Positions 18,835 to 28,651 are shown, counted from the first letter of the stretch. The stretch: 59,070 nt of DNA from Desulfovibrio sp. (GCA_031291035.1 JAISLI010000047.1:1-59070); one strand, 5' to 3'. Program-made: numbers and translations. The notes: generated from the sequence alone by a model not told the origin.

Positions 18835-19179
18835 ATGGCGCGGCGAACATTGCTTGCCCTGATTCTGTGCGCGGGTCTCGCGGCGGCTCCGTCGGCCCTT
18901 CCGGCGGCCTCCGCTTACAGCCCGCGCCATTCCGGGCTTGAGCCGCCCGGCGGGCCGCGACCCTCGCAAAGCCGGCCCGGCAAGTCCGCCTCGCGCACGC
19001 CCCAGGGCGGCATGGGATATACGGATGCCTACGGCAACACGCTTGATGACGCGCAGCCGGAAGAAAACAAGCCGCAGCGCCGCCTGATTCCGGGCGCATA
19101 CGGCTCTCACGACGAAAAGGGGGCCGACCGCCCCCTGCCGGAACCTCAACCGCCACGACCTCTGTGGTCTTTTCAATAA
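18835..19179 (+). CDS. Hypothetical small secreted protein between pheS and pheT
   Basis: Not recognised. 114 residues: a signal peptide (MARRTLLALILCAGLAAAPS, with ALPAASA as a likely cleavage site) followed by a Pro/Gly/Arg-rich, low-complexity tail without cysteines. The start at 18835 has only a weak ribosome site of its own. The upstream repeated module provides AGAGGA and an out-of-frame ATG at 18815, so translation may be coupled to a short leader frame. The gene lies between the two subunits of PheRS, 12 bases before pheT, and is presumably co-transcribed with them. It could be lineage-specific, or the start could be wrong. Confidence 0.6.
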   Translation: MARRTLLALILCAGLAAAPSALPAASAYSPRHSGLEPPGGPRPSQSRPGKSASRTPQGGMGYTDAYGNTLDDAQPEENKPQRRLIPGAYGSHDEKGADRPLPEPQPPRPLWSFQ

Positions 19180-19191
19180 CAGGAACGACGT

Positions 19192-21603
19192 ATGTTGCTT
19201 TCTCTTTCGTGGCTGCGCGAATTCACGCCGTATGAAGGCGGCGCCCGGGCCCTGGGCGACAGGCTGACCATGCTCGGCCTGGAAGTTGAGGATATCCGCA
19301 ACCCTTACGCGGCCATCAGCGATATTGTGGTGGGTGAGGTCGTGGAGTGCGGGAATCATCCGGAATCCGGCCATCTTCATTTGTGCAGGGTGGACGCGGC
19401 CCGGGGCGAGCTTCTGGATATTGTCTGCGGAGCGCCCAATGTGGCCGCCGGTCAGAAGGTTCCCGTGGCCCTTGTGGGCACACGCATGCCCGACGGCATG
19501 GTGATCAAAAAAGCCAGGCTGCGCGGCGCGGTCTCATGCGGCATGATCTGTTCCGAACGGGAACTGGGCCTGGCCGAAAATCACGACGGCATCATGGTGC
19601 TGCCGGCCGGGACGCGGACCGGTTTGCGCCTTGTGGACGCGCTCAATCTGGACACGGAAATTCTGAATGTCTCCGTAACGCCCAACAGGGCCGACTGCCT
19701 TTCCGTGCTGGGCCTGGCCAGGGAGACGGCCCATGCTTTCGGCCTGCCCCTGAGTGTTGACGATCCGCCTTTGACCGGGGATGACGGGCCTGAAGCGAAT
19801 ATACCCCTTGAAATAGAGGACGGCGATCTCTGCCGGCTTTACGCGGGGCGCGTCCTTTCCGGAATCCGCGTGAGCCCGTCCCCCGCGGGGATGCGTTACC
19901 GTCTCAATGCCGTGGGCGTGAGGGCCATTTCCAATATTGTGGATGTGACCAACTATATTCTTTTTGAATGTGGTCAGCCCCTGCATGCCTTTGATCTGGA
20001 CAAGCTCAGGGGCGGCCGCATTGTGGTGAAAACCGCCGGGGACGGGGAAAGATTCACTACCCTGGACGGACAGGAGCGAACTTTGAACGCCGGAGATCTC
20101 TGTATCCGCGACGCGGAGCGCATTGTGGGGCTGGCCGGCGTCATGGGCGGCCTGAATACGGAAATTACGGAAGAAAGCCGCAACGTCTTTTTGGAAAGCG
20201 CGGTGTTCAGACCGGAGTGCATACGCAAAACCTCGCGGCGTCTGGGGCTTTCTTCCGAAGCCTCATACCGCTTTGAGCGCGGCATTGACCAGAAGCGCGC
20301 CGTCCTGGCCCTGAATCGCGCCTGCGCCATGATGGCCGCCGCGAGCGGCGGCGTGGTGCGCAAGGGAGTCTCCAGACTGGAACCCAGGCCTTTTGTGCCT
20401 GTGGAAATATCCTTCCGGCCGGAAAAAGCAGGGGATATTCTGGGCGTGAAACTGGATGAGAATTTCTGCGAAAAAACCTTGGCCGGCCTTGGCTGCGCCG
20501 TGACCAGGGAGGGGACGCGCTGGCGGGTGAGCCAGCCGAGCTGGCGGCCGGACCTCACACGGGAGGCGGATCTGACTGAAGAAGTGGGCCGCGTGTACGG
20601 CCTGGACTCCATCGCGCCGGTGTTGCCGCCGGTGCGCAGAAATTTCGCTGATGCGGGGAGAGCCGGGTCGGAATTCTCCTTCCGGACGCGCGTCAAGCGT
20701 TGGGGGGCCGGCCTTGGTCTTACTGAAACCGTGAACTACAGTTTTGTGGGGCACAAGGATCTTGACCATCTCGGGCTTCCGGCGCAGGGACGCATTTCCA
20801 TTCTCAATCCGCTTTCGGCGGAACAGAATGTCCTGCGTACCGCGCTTGCGCCGGGTCTGCTTCAGTCCTTGCGCAACAATCTGGCCCAGGGCGCCGCGGG
20901 GTTACGGCTGTTTGAGACGGCCCGTATTTTTGAGGATCCGGGCCCGGATACTGCCCTGATGTGGGATGGCCTGCCCATGCCGGCGCGGGAAACGGAAATG
21001 CTGGGAATTCTGCTTTACGGCACACGTTACGACGAAGCCTGGCCGCATGCCGAAGCGGATGCGGACTATGCCGACCTCAAGGGGATAGTTGAACATTTGT
21101 TCCATTTTCTGCATCTGCCCGGGACGGACTATGAGGACATCGGAGAGCACCCCTGGCTTTTGCCCGGCGTAAACATCAGTTGCTCCGGGCGCGCGGTCGG
21201 CCGCATGGGCCGGGTCAAACCGGTTCTGGCCGAAATTTTTCACGCGCGCAAGGACGTATGGCTCGCCGAATGCAATCTGGACGAGTTGCGCGGGCTGCAC
21301 GACAAGACGCGCGTCTTTTTCGTTCCCCTGCCTGTATATCCGCCGGTGCGGCGCGATATTACCGTCATGGCCGGGGAATATCCGCGCGCCGGGCAATTGC
21401 TCGGGCATTTGCGCGCCCTGCGCCTGCCTCTCCTGGCCGGGGTTTCGCTGCAGGATGTTTTTGAACCGCGTCCGGGGGATCGCCATCTGACGTTCCGTCT
21501 CACATTCCGGCATGCCGGCAGAACCCTGAAGGATGCGGAGGTGGACAAGGAGCGGGAAAAAATTGCACAATCCCTGGTGAAGACCTTTGGCGTGAGCATA
21601 TAG
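19192..21603 (+). CDS. pheT: Phenylalanyl-tRNA synthetase beta subunit
   Basis: Beta subunit of PheRS, holding the editing site and tRNA contacts. The 803 residues show the tRNA-binding (OB) domain at 40-150 (VGEVVECGNHPESGHLHLC, IVCGAPNVAAGQKVPVAL), the B3/B4 editing region with VDVTNYILFECGQPLHAFD, the B5 domain, a degenerate catalytic core (LTETVNYSFVG) and the FDX-ACB domain at the C-terminus (FVPLPVYPPVRRDITV). AGGA lies 7 bases before the ATG. It is followed after 21 bases by a MerR-type regulator gene, as in related genomes. Confidence 0.97.
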   Translation: MLLSLSWLREFTPYEGGARALGDRLTMLGLEVEDIRNPYAAISDIVVGEVVECGNHPESGHLHLCRVDAARGELLDIVCGAPNVAAGQKVPVALVGTRMPDGMVIKKARLRGAVSCGMICSERELGLAENHDGIMVLPAGTRTGLRLVDALNLDTEILNVSVTPNRADCLSVLGLARETAHAFGLPLSVDDPPLTGDDGPEANIPLEIEDGDLCRLYAGRVLSGIRVSPSPAGMRYRLNAVGVRAISNIVDVTNYILFECGQPLHAFDLDKLRGGRIVVKTAGDGERFTTLDGQERTLNAGDLCIRDAERIVGLAGVMGGLNTEITEESRNVFLESAVFRPECIRKTSRRLGLSSEASYRFERGIDQKRAVLALNRACAMMAAASGGVVRKGVSRLEPRPFVPVEISFRPEKAGDILGVKLDENFCEKTLAGLGCAVTREGTRWRVSQPSWRPDLTREADLTEEVGRVYGLDSIAPVLPPVRRNFADAGRAGSEFSFRTRVKRWGAGLGLTETVNYSFVGHKDLDHLGLPAQGRISILNPLSAEQNVLRTALAPGLLQSLRNNLAQGAAGLRLFETARIFEDPGPDTALMWDGLPMPARETEMLGILLYGTRYDEAWPHAEADADYADLKGIVEHLFHFLHLPGTDYEDIGEHPWLLPGVNISCSGRAVGRMGRVKPVLAEIFHARKDVWLAECNLDELRGLHDKTRVFFVPLPVYPPVRRDITVMAGEYPRAGQLLGHLRALRLPLLAGVSLQDVFEPRPGDRHLTFRLTFRHAGRTLKDAEVDKEREKIAQSLVKTFGVSI

Positions 21604-21624
21604 CCCGTCGGCGGCGGGGACAGC

Positions 21625-21978
21625 ATGTCGGAAAAAACGTACCGCATTGGCGAGGCGGCGGAACTGCTCAACCTGAAAACGCACGTGCTGCGTTTCTGGG
21701 AGACGGAGTTTCCCCAGCTTGTCCCGTCCCGAACGGATAAAGGGCAGCGGCTCTACACGGAAGATGACATGGCGCTTTTGCGGCGCATACAGCAATTGCT
21801 GCACGAACAGGGCATGACCATTGAGGGCGCGCGCCGGCTGCTGGAAGGCAGCGCCGTCCTGGACGAAGACCTGCCGGAACGTGTGGCCGCCGTGCCGGAT
21901 CCGACATTTGTGCGGATGATTGTCCGGGAAATCTCCGTCGTGCGGCGTCTGCTGGAAAACAACAGGTCCCGGACGTGA
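21625..21978 (+). CDS. MerR-family transcriptional regulator
   Basis: DNA-binding regulator, 117 residues. The winged helix-turn-helix is at the N-terminus: YRIGEAAELLNLKTHVLRFWETEFPQL, then the wing with KGQRLYTEDDMALLRRI. The remainder is a short coiled-coil dimerisation helix. There is no cysteine-bearing metal site and no drug-binding domain, so the inducer is unknown. It resembles the MerR-like genes found after pheT or ihfA in many proteobacteria. Co-directional with pheT and rpe. Confidence 0.88.
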   Translation: MSEKTYRIGEAAELLNLKTHVLRFWETEFPQLVPSRTDKGQRLYTEDDMALLRRIQQLLHEQGMTIEGARRLLEGSAVLDEDLPERVAAVPDPTFVRMIVREISVVRRLLENNRSRT

Positions 21979-22019
21979 AAATAACCACGGGCGGGGCGTG
22001 AAGCTCCTGCAAGGCAGCC

Positions 22020-22733
22020 ATGATTCTCTCCCCCTCCCTGCTTGCCGCGGATCTCGCGAATCCGGCCACGGAGCTTTCCGCCCTGGAGGATGCCGGGATA
22101 CAGTGGCTGCACCTGGATATTATGGACGGAACTTTTGTGCCCAACATCACGTTCGGGCCGCCTTTCATCCGTGCCCTGCGCCCCGGAAGCCCTCTTTTTT
22201 TTGACGTGCATCTGATGATTGAGAAACCGGCCAGTTACCTGGAGGATTTTCGCGAAGCCGGCGCGGACATGCTGGTGGTCCATGTCGAGGCCGACAGACA
22301 TGTGCGGCGCACTCTGGCGGAAATCCGCGCCCTGGGCATGAGGTGCGGCATCGCCGTCAATCCCGGCACGGACATCGGTTTTTTGCGCTGGCTCGCCCAT
22401 GATCTGGACATGCTCCTTTTGATGAGCGTGAACCCCGGTTTTTCCGGCCAATCATTTCTGCCTGAAGTGTTGGACAAATTGCGCGTTGCCCGCGCCCTGC
22501 TGGAGGAAGCCGGGGCGGCGGACGTCCCCGTTCAGGTGGATGGGGGCGTATGCCCGGAAAACGCCGGAATTTTAACGGATGCGGGGGCGGATATTCTGGT
22601 TTCCGGCTCCGCTTTTTTCGCTCACAAACCCTATGCCGCCCGTTTGGCCGCATTCATGCGCGCCGCTGAAACATGCCCGCCCCGCCGCGCCGAAAAGAAC
22701 GCGCGTTCCTGGAAACGTCGCGGCAGCCTGTAA
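22020..22733 (+). CDS. rpe: Ribulose-phosphate 3-epimerase
   Basis: Interconverts ribulose-5-phosphate and xylulose-5-phosphate in the pentose phosphate pathway. TIM-barrel motifs are clear: SPSLLAADLANPATEL, WLHLDIMDGTFVPNITFGP, DVHLMIEKP, MSVNPGFSGQSF and QVDGGVCPENA. The 237 residues include a basic C-terminal tail of about 15 residues beyond the usual end. It is followed after 18 bases by transketolase, which uses its product, so the pair forms a functional operon. Confidence 0.96.
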   Translation: MILSPSLLAADLANPATELSALEDAGIQWLHLDIMDGTFVPNITFGPPFIRALRPGSPLFFDVHLMIEKPASYLEDFREAGADMLVVHVEADRHVRRTLAEIRALGMRCGIAVNPGTDIGFLRWLAHDLDMLLLMSVNPGFSGQSFLPEVLDKLRVARALLEEAGAADVPVQVDGGVCPENAGILTDAGADILVSGSAFFAHKPYAARLAAFMRAAETCPPRRAEKNARSWKRRGSL

Positions 22734-22751
22734 ACGCATTGAGGAAGCCCC

Positions 22752-24767
22752 ATGCCCATCACACAGAGACAATGCGCCAACGCCCTCCGCGTTCTTGCCA
22801 TTGACGCCATTGAAAAAGCCAAATCCGGCCATCCGGGCGCGCCCCTCGGCATGGCCGACATGGCGGAATCCCTGTGGCGGCGTCATTTCAAGCACAACCC
22901 GGCAAATCCCTCCTGGCCGGACCGGGACCGTTTTGTCCTCTCCAACGGCCATGCTTCCATGCTCCATTACGCCCTGCTGCATCTCACGGGCTATGCCCTG
23001 CCCATTGCGGAAATTGAGAACTTCCGCCAGTGGCAATCCCGAACGCCGGGCCACCCGGAAGCCGGCCTCACCCCCGGCGTGGACATGACAACCGGCCCTC
23101 TGGGCCAGGGCATAGCCTCGGCGGCGGGCATGGCCCTTGCCGAGCGCATGCTCGCCGCGCGCTTCAATACCCCGGAACACGCCATAGTTAATCATTATAC
23201 CTGGGTTTTTTGCGGCGACGGCTGTCTGATGGAAGGGGTTTCGCATGAGGCCTGCTCCCTCGCGGGCATCTGGAGACTCGGCAAGCTCATTGTGCTGTAC
23301 GATTCCAACGGGATATCCATAGACGGCCGTGTCGACGCCTGGTACAGCGAGGATGTGCGTTCGCGTTTCACCGCCTACGGCTGGCAGGTGCTCGGCCCTG
23401 TGGACGGCCATGAAGCCGCCGCTCTGGATACGGCCATTGACGAGGCCAAAAGTGATGCTTCCCGTCCCAGTCTCATTGTCTGCAAGACTCATATCGGCTT
23501 TGGCTCACCCAAAGCGGATTCGGAAAAATGCCACGGTTCCCCCCTGGGCGGGAGCGCGGCACAGGCCGCGCGCGAGGCCCTGGCCTGGCATGAGCCTCCT
23601 TTCGTGATCCCGGACGACATTTACAGGGCGTGGGACGCCAGAGCGGCGGGAGCGGCGGCCGAGAAAAAATGGCAAACCGCCTTTGCCGCGTACCGCCGGG
23701 ACTGCCCGGCTCTGGCTGATGAATTCAGCCGTCGCGTGGCCGGGGATTTACCCGCGGACTGGCCGGTTCTGGCTCAAGGACTCCTCCGCGAGATGCGGGC
23801 GCACGCGCAGGACGCCGCCACACGCGCGGCATCCAGGACCGTTCTGGAATACCTTGCGCCGCGGCTGCCCGAACTCGTGGGCGGCGCGGCGGATTTGTCC
23901 GATTCCGTGGGAACCCGCACCGCATCCTCGCGGCATTTTGAGCCGGTCTCCGGCCTGGGCAATTATATTTTCTACGGCGTGCGCGAATTCGGCATGGGAG
24001 CCGTCATGAACGGCCTTGCCCTTCACGGGGGTTTCGTCCCTTATGCCGGCACCTTTCTGGCCTTTTCCGACCAGGCCAAAAACGCCGTGCGCCTGGCGGC
24101 CCTCATGGGTTTGCGTCTTGTATGGGTGTTCACGCACGATTCCATCGGCGTGGGAGAAGACGGCCCGACGCATCAGCCCGTGGAGCAGCTCTCCTCCCTG
24201 CGGGCCACGCCGGGGCTGTTGCTGTGGCGTCCCTGCGACATCACGGAAACCGCCGTCGCCTGGCAATGCGCCCTTGAAAGCCGCCATGCGCCCACCTGCC
24301 TTTCTCTCTCGCGTCAGGCGCTGCCCTTCCATACGCGCGATGACGCGCAGGTTGCCGCTATCGCGCGGGGCGGCTATGTGCTGCGGGATTGCGGGGGCGC
24401 TCCGGACATCATCCTTGTCGCCACCGGTTCGGAAGTCTCTCTGGCCGCGGCGGCGGCCGAACGGCTTGAGGCCTTGGGACACCGGGCGCGGGTGGTTTCA
24501 ATGCCCTGCACCGAACTTTTTGACGCCCAGGATTCCGCGTACAGAGAAAGCGTCCTGCCGGACGCCTGCCGCGCGCGCCTTGCCGTGGAAGCGGCGGCCC
24601 CGGACTTCTGGCGCAAATACGTGGGGCTGGACGGCGCGGTATGCGGCATGAGCACTTTCGGCGCCTCGGCGCCAGCGGCTCGCTTGTGGGAACATTTTGG
24701 CTTTTCCGTCGACCATTTGCTTGACATGGCTTTGGATATGTTGAAAAAGCAGAGCTTGAACATCTGA
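22752..24767 (+). CDS. tkt: Transketolase
   Basis: Thiamine-diphosphate enzyme that moves two-carbon units between sugar phosphates. 671 residues, full length. Visible: KSGHPGAPLGMADMAESLW, FVLSNGHASML, the ThDP motif FCGDGCLMEGVSHEACSLAG, GPDGHE-type segment (VDGHEAA), THIGFGSP, the pyrimidine-domain motif HDSIGVGEDGPTHQPVE, and the C-terminal domain with VSMPCTELF. GAGGA precedes the ATG. In Desulfovibrio genomes I recall, pgk usually follows; here three catabolic genes intervene. Confidence 0.97.
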   Translation: MPITQRQCANALRVLAIDAIEKAKSGHPGAPLGMADMAESLWRRHFKHNPANPSWPDRDRFVLSNGHASMLHYALLHLTGYALPIAEIENFRQWQSRTPGHPEAGLTPGVDMTTGPLGQGIASAAGMALAERMLAARFNTPEHAIVNHYTWVFCGDGCLMEGVSHEACSLAGIWRLGKLIVLYDSNGISIDGRVDAWYSEDVRSRFTAYGWQVLGPVDGHEAAALDTAIDEAKSDASRPSLIVCKTHIGFGSPKADSEKCHGSPLGGSAAQAAREALAWHEPPFVIPDDIYRAWDARAAGAAAEKKWQTAFAAYRRDCPALADEFSRRVAGDLPADWPVLAQGLLREMRAHAQDAATRAASRTVLEYLAPRLPELVGGAADLSDSVGTRTASSRHFEPVSGLGNYIFYGVREFGMGAVMNGLALHGGFVPYAGTFLAFSDQAKNAVRLAALMGLRLVWVFTHDSIGVGEDGPTHQPVEQLSSLRATPGLLLWRPCDITETAVAWQCALESRHAPTCLSLSRQALPFHTRDDAQVAAIARGGYVLRDCGGAPDIILVATGSEVSLAAAAAERLEALGHRARVVSMPCTELFDAQDSAYRESVLPDACRARLAVEAAAPDFWRKYVGLDGAVCGMSTFGASAPAARLWEHFGFSVDHLLDMALDMLKKQSLNI

Positions 24768-24804
24768 TGCGCCGTCAAACGTCATCCGTCCGCAGGAGAG
24801 CCGT

Positions 24805-26088
24805 ATGAGTGGAACAATCGCCATTATTTTCGGTATGGTCGTGCTTGCCGCAGCCGTATTCTTTCTGATCCGGCAGGTGGAAACCCGTCTGGTGCTTCTG
24901 GCCGCCGGTTTCACGATGGCCGTCGCGGCGCTCGCGCCCCTGAACGCCTTTGACGCTTTTTCAAAAAGCATGATTTCCGGCGTACTTATCCAGAATATAT
25001 GCTCAACGCTGGGTTTCGCGATGATTCTGCAGATCACGGAATGTGACAAGCACCTCATTTACGGACTGACAAGAGGTCTTTCCAGAGTGCGCTTTATCAT
25101 AATTCCGGGCGCCGCCCTGGCCACATTCTGCATCAACATCGCCCTGCCGAGCGCCGCCGGGTGCGCGGCGTCCGTCGGCGTGATATTCATCCCGCTGCTC
25201 ATTTCGCAGGGAATATCCCCGGCCGTCGCGGCCAGCGCCGTCATGCTCGGCACTTTCGGCTCCATGCTGAGTCCCGGCCTCATGCACAATCCCATAATCG
25301 CGAAACTGGCGGGCATGGAGGTGATGGAGGCGATCAAGGGCCATGCCGCGGCCACGGTCGCGAGTATCATAGTCGGCGCCATATCCTTGGCCGTTGTGGC
25401 CTACCTGCGGAAAGAAGACAGAAATTTCACCAACGGCGACCAGGAAAACTGCGCCGGGCGGGATTTCAGGGTCAATCCGCTGCTTGCCGCTCTGCCGCTC
25501 ATACCGATAGCCGTTCTGATAGTTTTCAGTCTTTCTTCGGTCAGGGCGTCCGTGAGCTGGGCGGCCTCCATAAAGGTGCCGCATGCCATGCTCCTCGGCG
25601 CGTTTCTGTGCCTGCTCTTCACCCGGACGAATCCCCAGACCGCCGTCAAGAAATTTTTTGAAGGAATGGGCAAAGGATACGGCGACGTTCTGGGCATCAT
25701 AATCGCCACGGGTGTATTTGTTTCGGGCATGCAGGCTTTGGGAATGATTGAGGCTTTCATAAGTCTGCTCAAAAATTCGCAGGGAATCGCGAAACTGGCC
25801 GCGACCTACGGGCCATTCCTGCTTGGCGTGGTGAGCGGTTCCGGGGATTCCGCCGCCATAGCGTTTAACGAATCCGTTACGCCGCATGCGCAGAATTTCG
25901 GCATGACCATATCCAACATGGGGTCCATGGCGGCGCTGGCGGGCGCGCTCGGGCGCACGATGTCGCCGCTGGCGGGCGCCGCCATTATATGCGCGGGCAT
26001 AGCGAAAGTCAGTCCTTTTGAACTTTCCCGGCGTCTGGCGCCCGGAATGATCATCGCCTCAATGGTGTCCCTGTTCATACTGATGTAA
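24805..26088 (+). CDS. DcuC-family anaerobic carrier
   Basis: Inner-membrane secondary transporter of the DcuC family (C4-dicarboxylate or related acid uptake/exchange). 427 residues with about a dozen hydrophobic segments, including the conserved-type stretches NICSTLGFAMILQITECD, LPSAAGCAASVGVIFIPLL and SGSGDSAAIAFNESVTPHA. AGGAGAG precedes the ATG. It leads a tight three-gene group with two M20 hydrolases (spacings 18 and 16 bases), so its substrate is probably an acylated or carbamoylated amino acid or peptide rather than succinate; that is inference. The group uses more AGA/AGG and ATA codons than its neighbours. Confidence 0.88.
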   Translation: MSGTIAIIFGMVVLAAAVFFLIRQVETRLVLLAAGFTMAVAALAPLNAFDAFSKSMISGVLIQNICSTLGFAMILQITECDKHLIYGLTRGLSRVRFIIIPGAALATFCINIALPSAAGCAASVGVIFIPLLISQGISPAVAASAVMLGTFGSMLSPGLMHNPIIAKLAGMEVMEAIKGHAAATVASIIVGAISLAVVAYLRKEDRNFTNGDQENCAGRDFRVNPLLAALPLIPIAVLIVFSLSSVRASVSWAASIKVPHAMLLGAFLCLLFTRTNPQTAVKKFFEGMGKGYGDVLGIIIATGVFVSGMQALGMIEAFISLLKNSQGIAKLAATYGPFLLGVVSGSGDSAAIAFNESVTPHAQNFGMTISNMGSMAALAGALGRTMSPLAGAAIICAGIAKVSPFELSRRLAPGMIIASMVSLFILM

Positions 26089-26106
26089 CGGGAACGAGGG
26101 TAAAAG

Positions 26107-27420
26107 GTGAACATGCACGCACATATCAGACGCAGGACCGGAGAACTTGAGCAGGGCATAATCGAATGCAGGAGAGACCTGCACAAATACCCCGAAACAG
26201 GGTGGACGGAATTCCGCACCGCCTCAATGACCATAAAGAAACTCGCGTCGCTCGGTTATGTCATAAAAATGGGCGAGGAAACAAACAGACCGGGCGACAT
26301 GCGGGGAGTGCCGCACAAGGATATCCTTGCGTCCTGCCGGCAGAGAGCGGTTTCGCAGGGCGGCGATCCCGGATTGATATCCGTGATGGCCGACGGCCTC
26401 ACCGGGTTTACCGCGGACATGACATTCGGCGGCGACGGCCCGAAGGTGGGCTGCCGCGTGGATATGGACGCGAACGACATTACGGAGGCCGGGGACGCAT
26501 CGCACAGACCGTTCAGGGAGGGATTTTCCTCCGTGAACAGGGGGGTGATGCATGCTTGCGGGCATGACGCGCATGTGGCCATAGGGATCGGGGTTGCCGG
26601 GGTAATCGCCTCCCTGAAAGACAGGCTGAAAGGTTCCCTGCGGCTGATATTCCAGCCCGCGGAGGAGGGCGTTCGCGGCGCGAAGGCAATGGTCGGCGCC
26701 GGAGTGACCAGGGGAATCAATTTTCTGCTGGGCTCGCACATCAGCTTTCAGGCATCCCGGTCGGGGATGCTGATTTGCGGGGCAAAAGGTTTTCTGGCCT
26801 CCACCAAGTGGGATGTCGCATTTACGGGCGAGAGCGCTCATGCCGGAGCAGCTCCGCAAAACGGCAGAAACGCGCTTCTGGCCGCCTGCGTCGCCTCTCT
26901 GAATCTGCACGCGATCTCGCGGCACGCGGACGGCGCGACAAGAATCAACGTGGGAAGGCTTTCCGCCGGGGAAGGGCGGAACACCATCCCGGCAAAAGCG
27001 CTTCTTGCCATGGAAACCAGAGGCCTGACAACCGAACTGGACGGATACATGCTCCAGGAGGCCGGCAGAATTGTGGAGGCGGCCGCGGGAATGTACGGCT
27101 GCTCGTACGATGTCGATGTTGTCGGCGGTTCGATCAGCGGAGAATCCGATGCGGAAATGGTGGATATGGTTGCCGAAGCCGCGAAGGGCATTCCGTTCTA
27201 TGACGAAGTGATCCGGATGCGGGAATTCGGCGGCGGAGAAGATTTCTCGTACATGCTGAAAGATGTTCAGGAGCAGGGAGGCCAGGGCACATATATTCAG
27301 GTGGGAGCGGACAGGACCGCCGGACATCACAATGAAAAATTCGACCTGGACGAAGCCGGGCTGGCCCCCGCCGTCGAGCTGCTTTCAAGGAGCATAGTCA
27401 GCCTGCTCACAAGGCCGTAG
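26107..27420 (+). CDS. M20 amidohydrolase (AbgA-like)
   Basis: Zinc-dependent hydrolase of N-acyl amino acids, most like the aminobenzoyl-glutamate hydrolase subunit AbgA. Metal-binding segments are present: VDMDANDI, MHACGHDAHVAIGIG, QPAEEGVRGAKAM and, near the end, HHNEKFD. The dimerisation domain lies between about 215 and 330 (AHAGAAPQNGRNALLAA). I take GTG at 26107 as the start because GAGGG is 6 bases away; ATG at 26113 is 12 away. The middle gene of the DcuC-M20-M20 group. Whether it needs an AbgB-like partner is unclear; the next gene belongs to a different M20 branch. Confidence 0.88.
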   Translation: MNMHAHIRRRTGELEQGIIECRRDLHKYPETGWTEFRTASMTIKKLASLGYVIKMGEETNRPGDMRGVPHKDILASCRQRAVSQGGDPGLISVMADGLTGFTADMTFGGDGPKVGCRVDMDANDITEAGDASHRPFREGFSSVNRGVMHACGHDAHVAIGIGVAGVIASLKDRLKGSLRLIFQPAEEGVRGAKAMVGAGVTRGINFLLGSHISFQASRSGMLICGAKGFLASTKWDVAFTGESAHAGAAPQNGRNALLAACVASLNLHAISRHADGATRINVGRLSAGEGRNTIPAKALLAMETRGLTTELDGYMLQEAGRIVEAAAGMYGCSYDVDVVGGSISGESDAEMVDMVAEAAKGIPFYDEVIRMREFGGGEDFSYMLKDVQEQGGQGTYIQVGADRTAGHHNEKFDLDEAGLAPAVELLSRSIVSLLTRP

Positions 27421-27436
27421 TGCCGGAAACAAAGAT

Positions 27437-28648
27437 ATGCAAGAGAACAAACGGGACGACATTGAACTGCTGGACGGCTGGTTTCGCGCCCTGGACGGCA
27501 TCGGCGCGAACGGGGACGGAAGTTTCACCAGGCCAGGCTATACCGATACGGAAGACGCGATGATCGGGGCCGTTGCCGATCTGGCCCGGGAGCGCGGCTT
27601 CCGCCACTACGCCGACGAGGCCGGAAACACCTTTGTCCATAACGGAACGGGCGAGGGGGAATACACGCTTGTCGCCTCCCATCTGGATTCGGTCATCCGG
27701 GGGGGGAAATTTGACGGGGTCGCCGGCGTGCTTGCCGGGCTGTTTGTGCTGACAAAAATCGGTGAAAGCGTCCCCGTGAAAGTCGGCATATTCCGCATGG
27801 AGGAATCCAGCACCTTCGGGGTGGCCACGGTCGGAAGCTCCCTCGTGACCGGCCGGCTGAACGGGGAAAAGCTGAAAAGCATCAGAAACAACTCCGGCGA
27901 AACCCTGTACGGACGGATAACCGGACGCGGGCACAGCGCCTCTCCCCAGAAAATCGGCGGGCTGAAAGAGTATCTGGAACTCCATATAGAACAGGGGCGC
28001 GTGCTTGAGGCGAAAAAACTGCCCCTGGGAATCGTGGACAGCATCGCGGCGCCTGTGCGCCTGTGGGTGACGTTTACCGGCAGGCAGGATCATTCCGGAG
28101 CGACCCCGATGGAGTTGAGAAACGACGCCTTGGCGGGCGCGGCCGTGTTCATAACGGACGTGGAGCGTTTTGCCCTTTCCGGGTCGCGGCATGCAAACGT
28201 GGCAACGGTGGGGGTTGTAAAAAACAGCCCCAACGCGTTCAACGTGATTCCGGGTGAAGTCGCTTTGGGTGTGGATATCCGCGGAACGGACAGGGAGAGC
28301 CGGAACCGCGTTGTGCGAAACATACGCCGGCGGGCCGCGGACATTGCCGGGGAGCGCTCTCTCGCCTGTTCTGTAAACGAAATATCAAAATCGGACCCGG
28401 TAAAGCTGGACGCCGGTCTGGGGAAAAAACTTTCCGACAGCGCCGCGCGACTCGGCATTCCGCATATGACAATGCCGAGCGGGGCGGGGCACGACGCCAT
28501 GAATTTCGCCGGAATCTGCCCCACGGGGATGCTCTTTGTCCCCTGCAGGGACGGGATAAGCCATAACAGGCATGAATCCGCGGAAATCGGGAACATCGTC
28601 GGCGGCTGTCATGTCCTGCTGGAATATCTGACACACCGTAAGGAATGA
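27437..28648 (+). CDS. M20 Zn-dependent carbamoylase/hydantoinase-family amidase
   Basis: Family of N-carbamoyl-L-amino acid hydrolase, beta-ureidopropionase and allantoate amidohydrolase. Visible: VASHLDSVIRGGKFDGVAGVLAGL (first metal ligands), FRMEESSTFG (in place of the usual EGSRF-type motif), LELHIEQGRVLE, FTGRQDHSGATPM and the terminal ligand region SGAGHDAMNF and SHNRHESAE. 403 residues. The run of G at 27699-27706 falls in the metal-site loop. Together with the previous gene and the DcuC carrier this suggests uptake and deacylation or decarbamoylation of an amino acid derivative. Its last codons supply the AAGGA ribosome site of pgk. Confidence 0.88.
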   Translation: MQENKRDDIELLDGWFRALDGIGANGDGSFTRPGYTDTEDAMIGAVADLARERGFRHYADEAGNTFVHNGTGEGEYTLVASHLDSVIRGGKFDGVAGVLAGLFVLTKIGESVPVKVGIFRMEESSTFGVATVGSSLVTGRLNGEKLKSIRNNSGETLYGRITGRGHSASPQKIGGLKEYLELHIEQGRVLEAKKLPLGIVDSIAAPVRLWVTFTGRQDHSGATPMELRNDALAGAAVFITDVERFALSGSRHANVATVGVVKNSPNAFNVIPGEVALGVDIRGTDRESRNRVVRNIRRRAADIAGERSLACSVNEISKSDPVKLDAGLGKKLSDSAARLGIPHMTMPSGAGHDAMNFAGICPTGMLFVPCRDGISHNRHESAEIGNIVGGCHVLLEYLTHRKE

Positions 28649-28651
28649 ACC

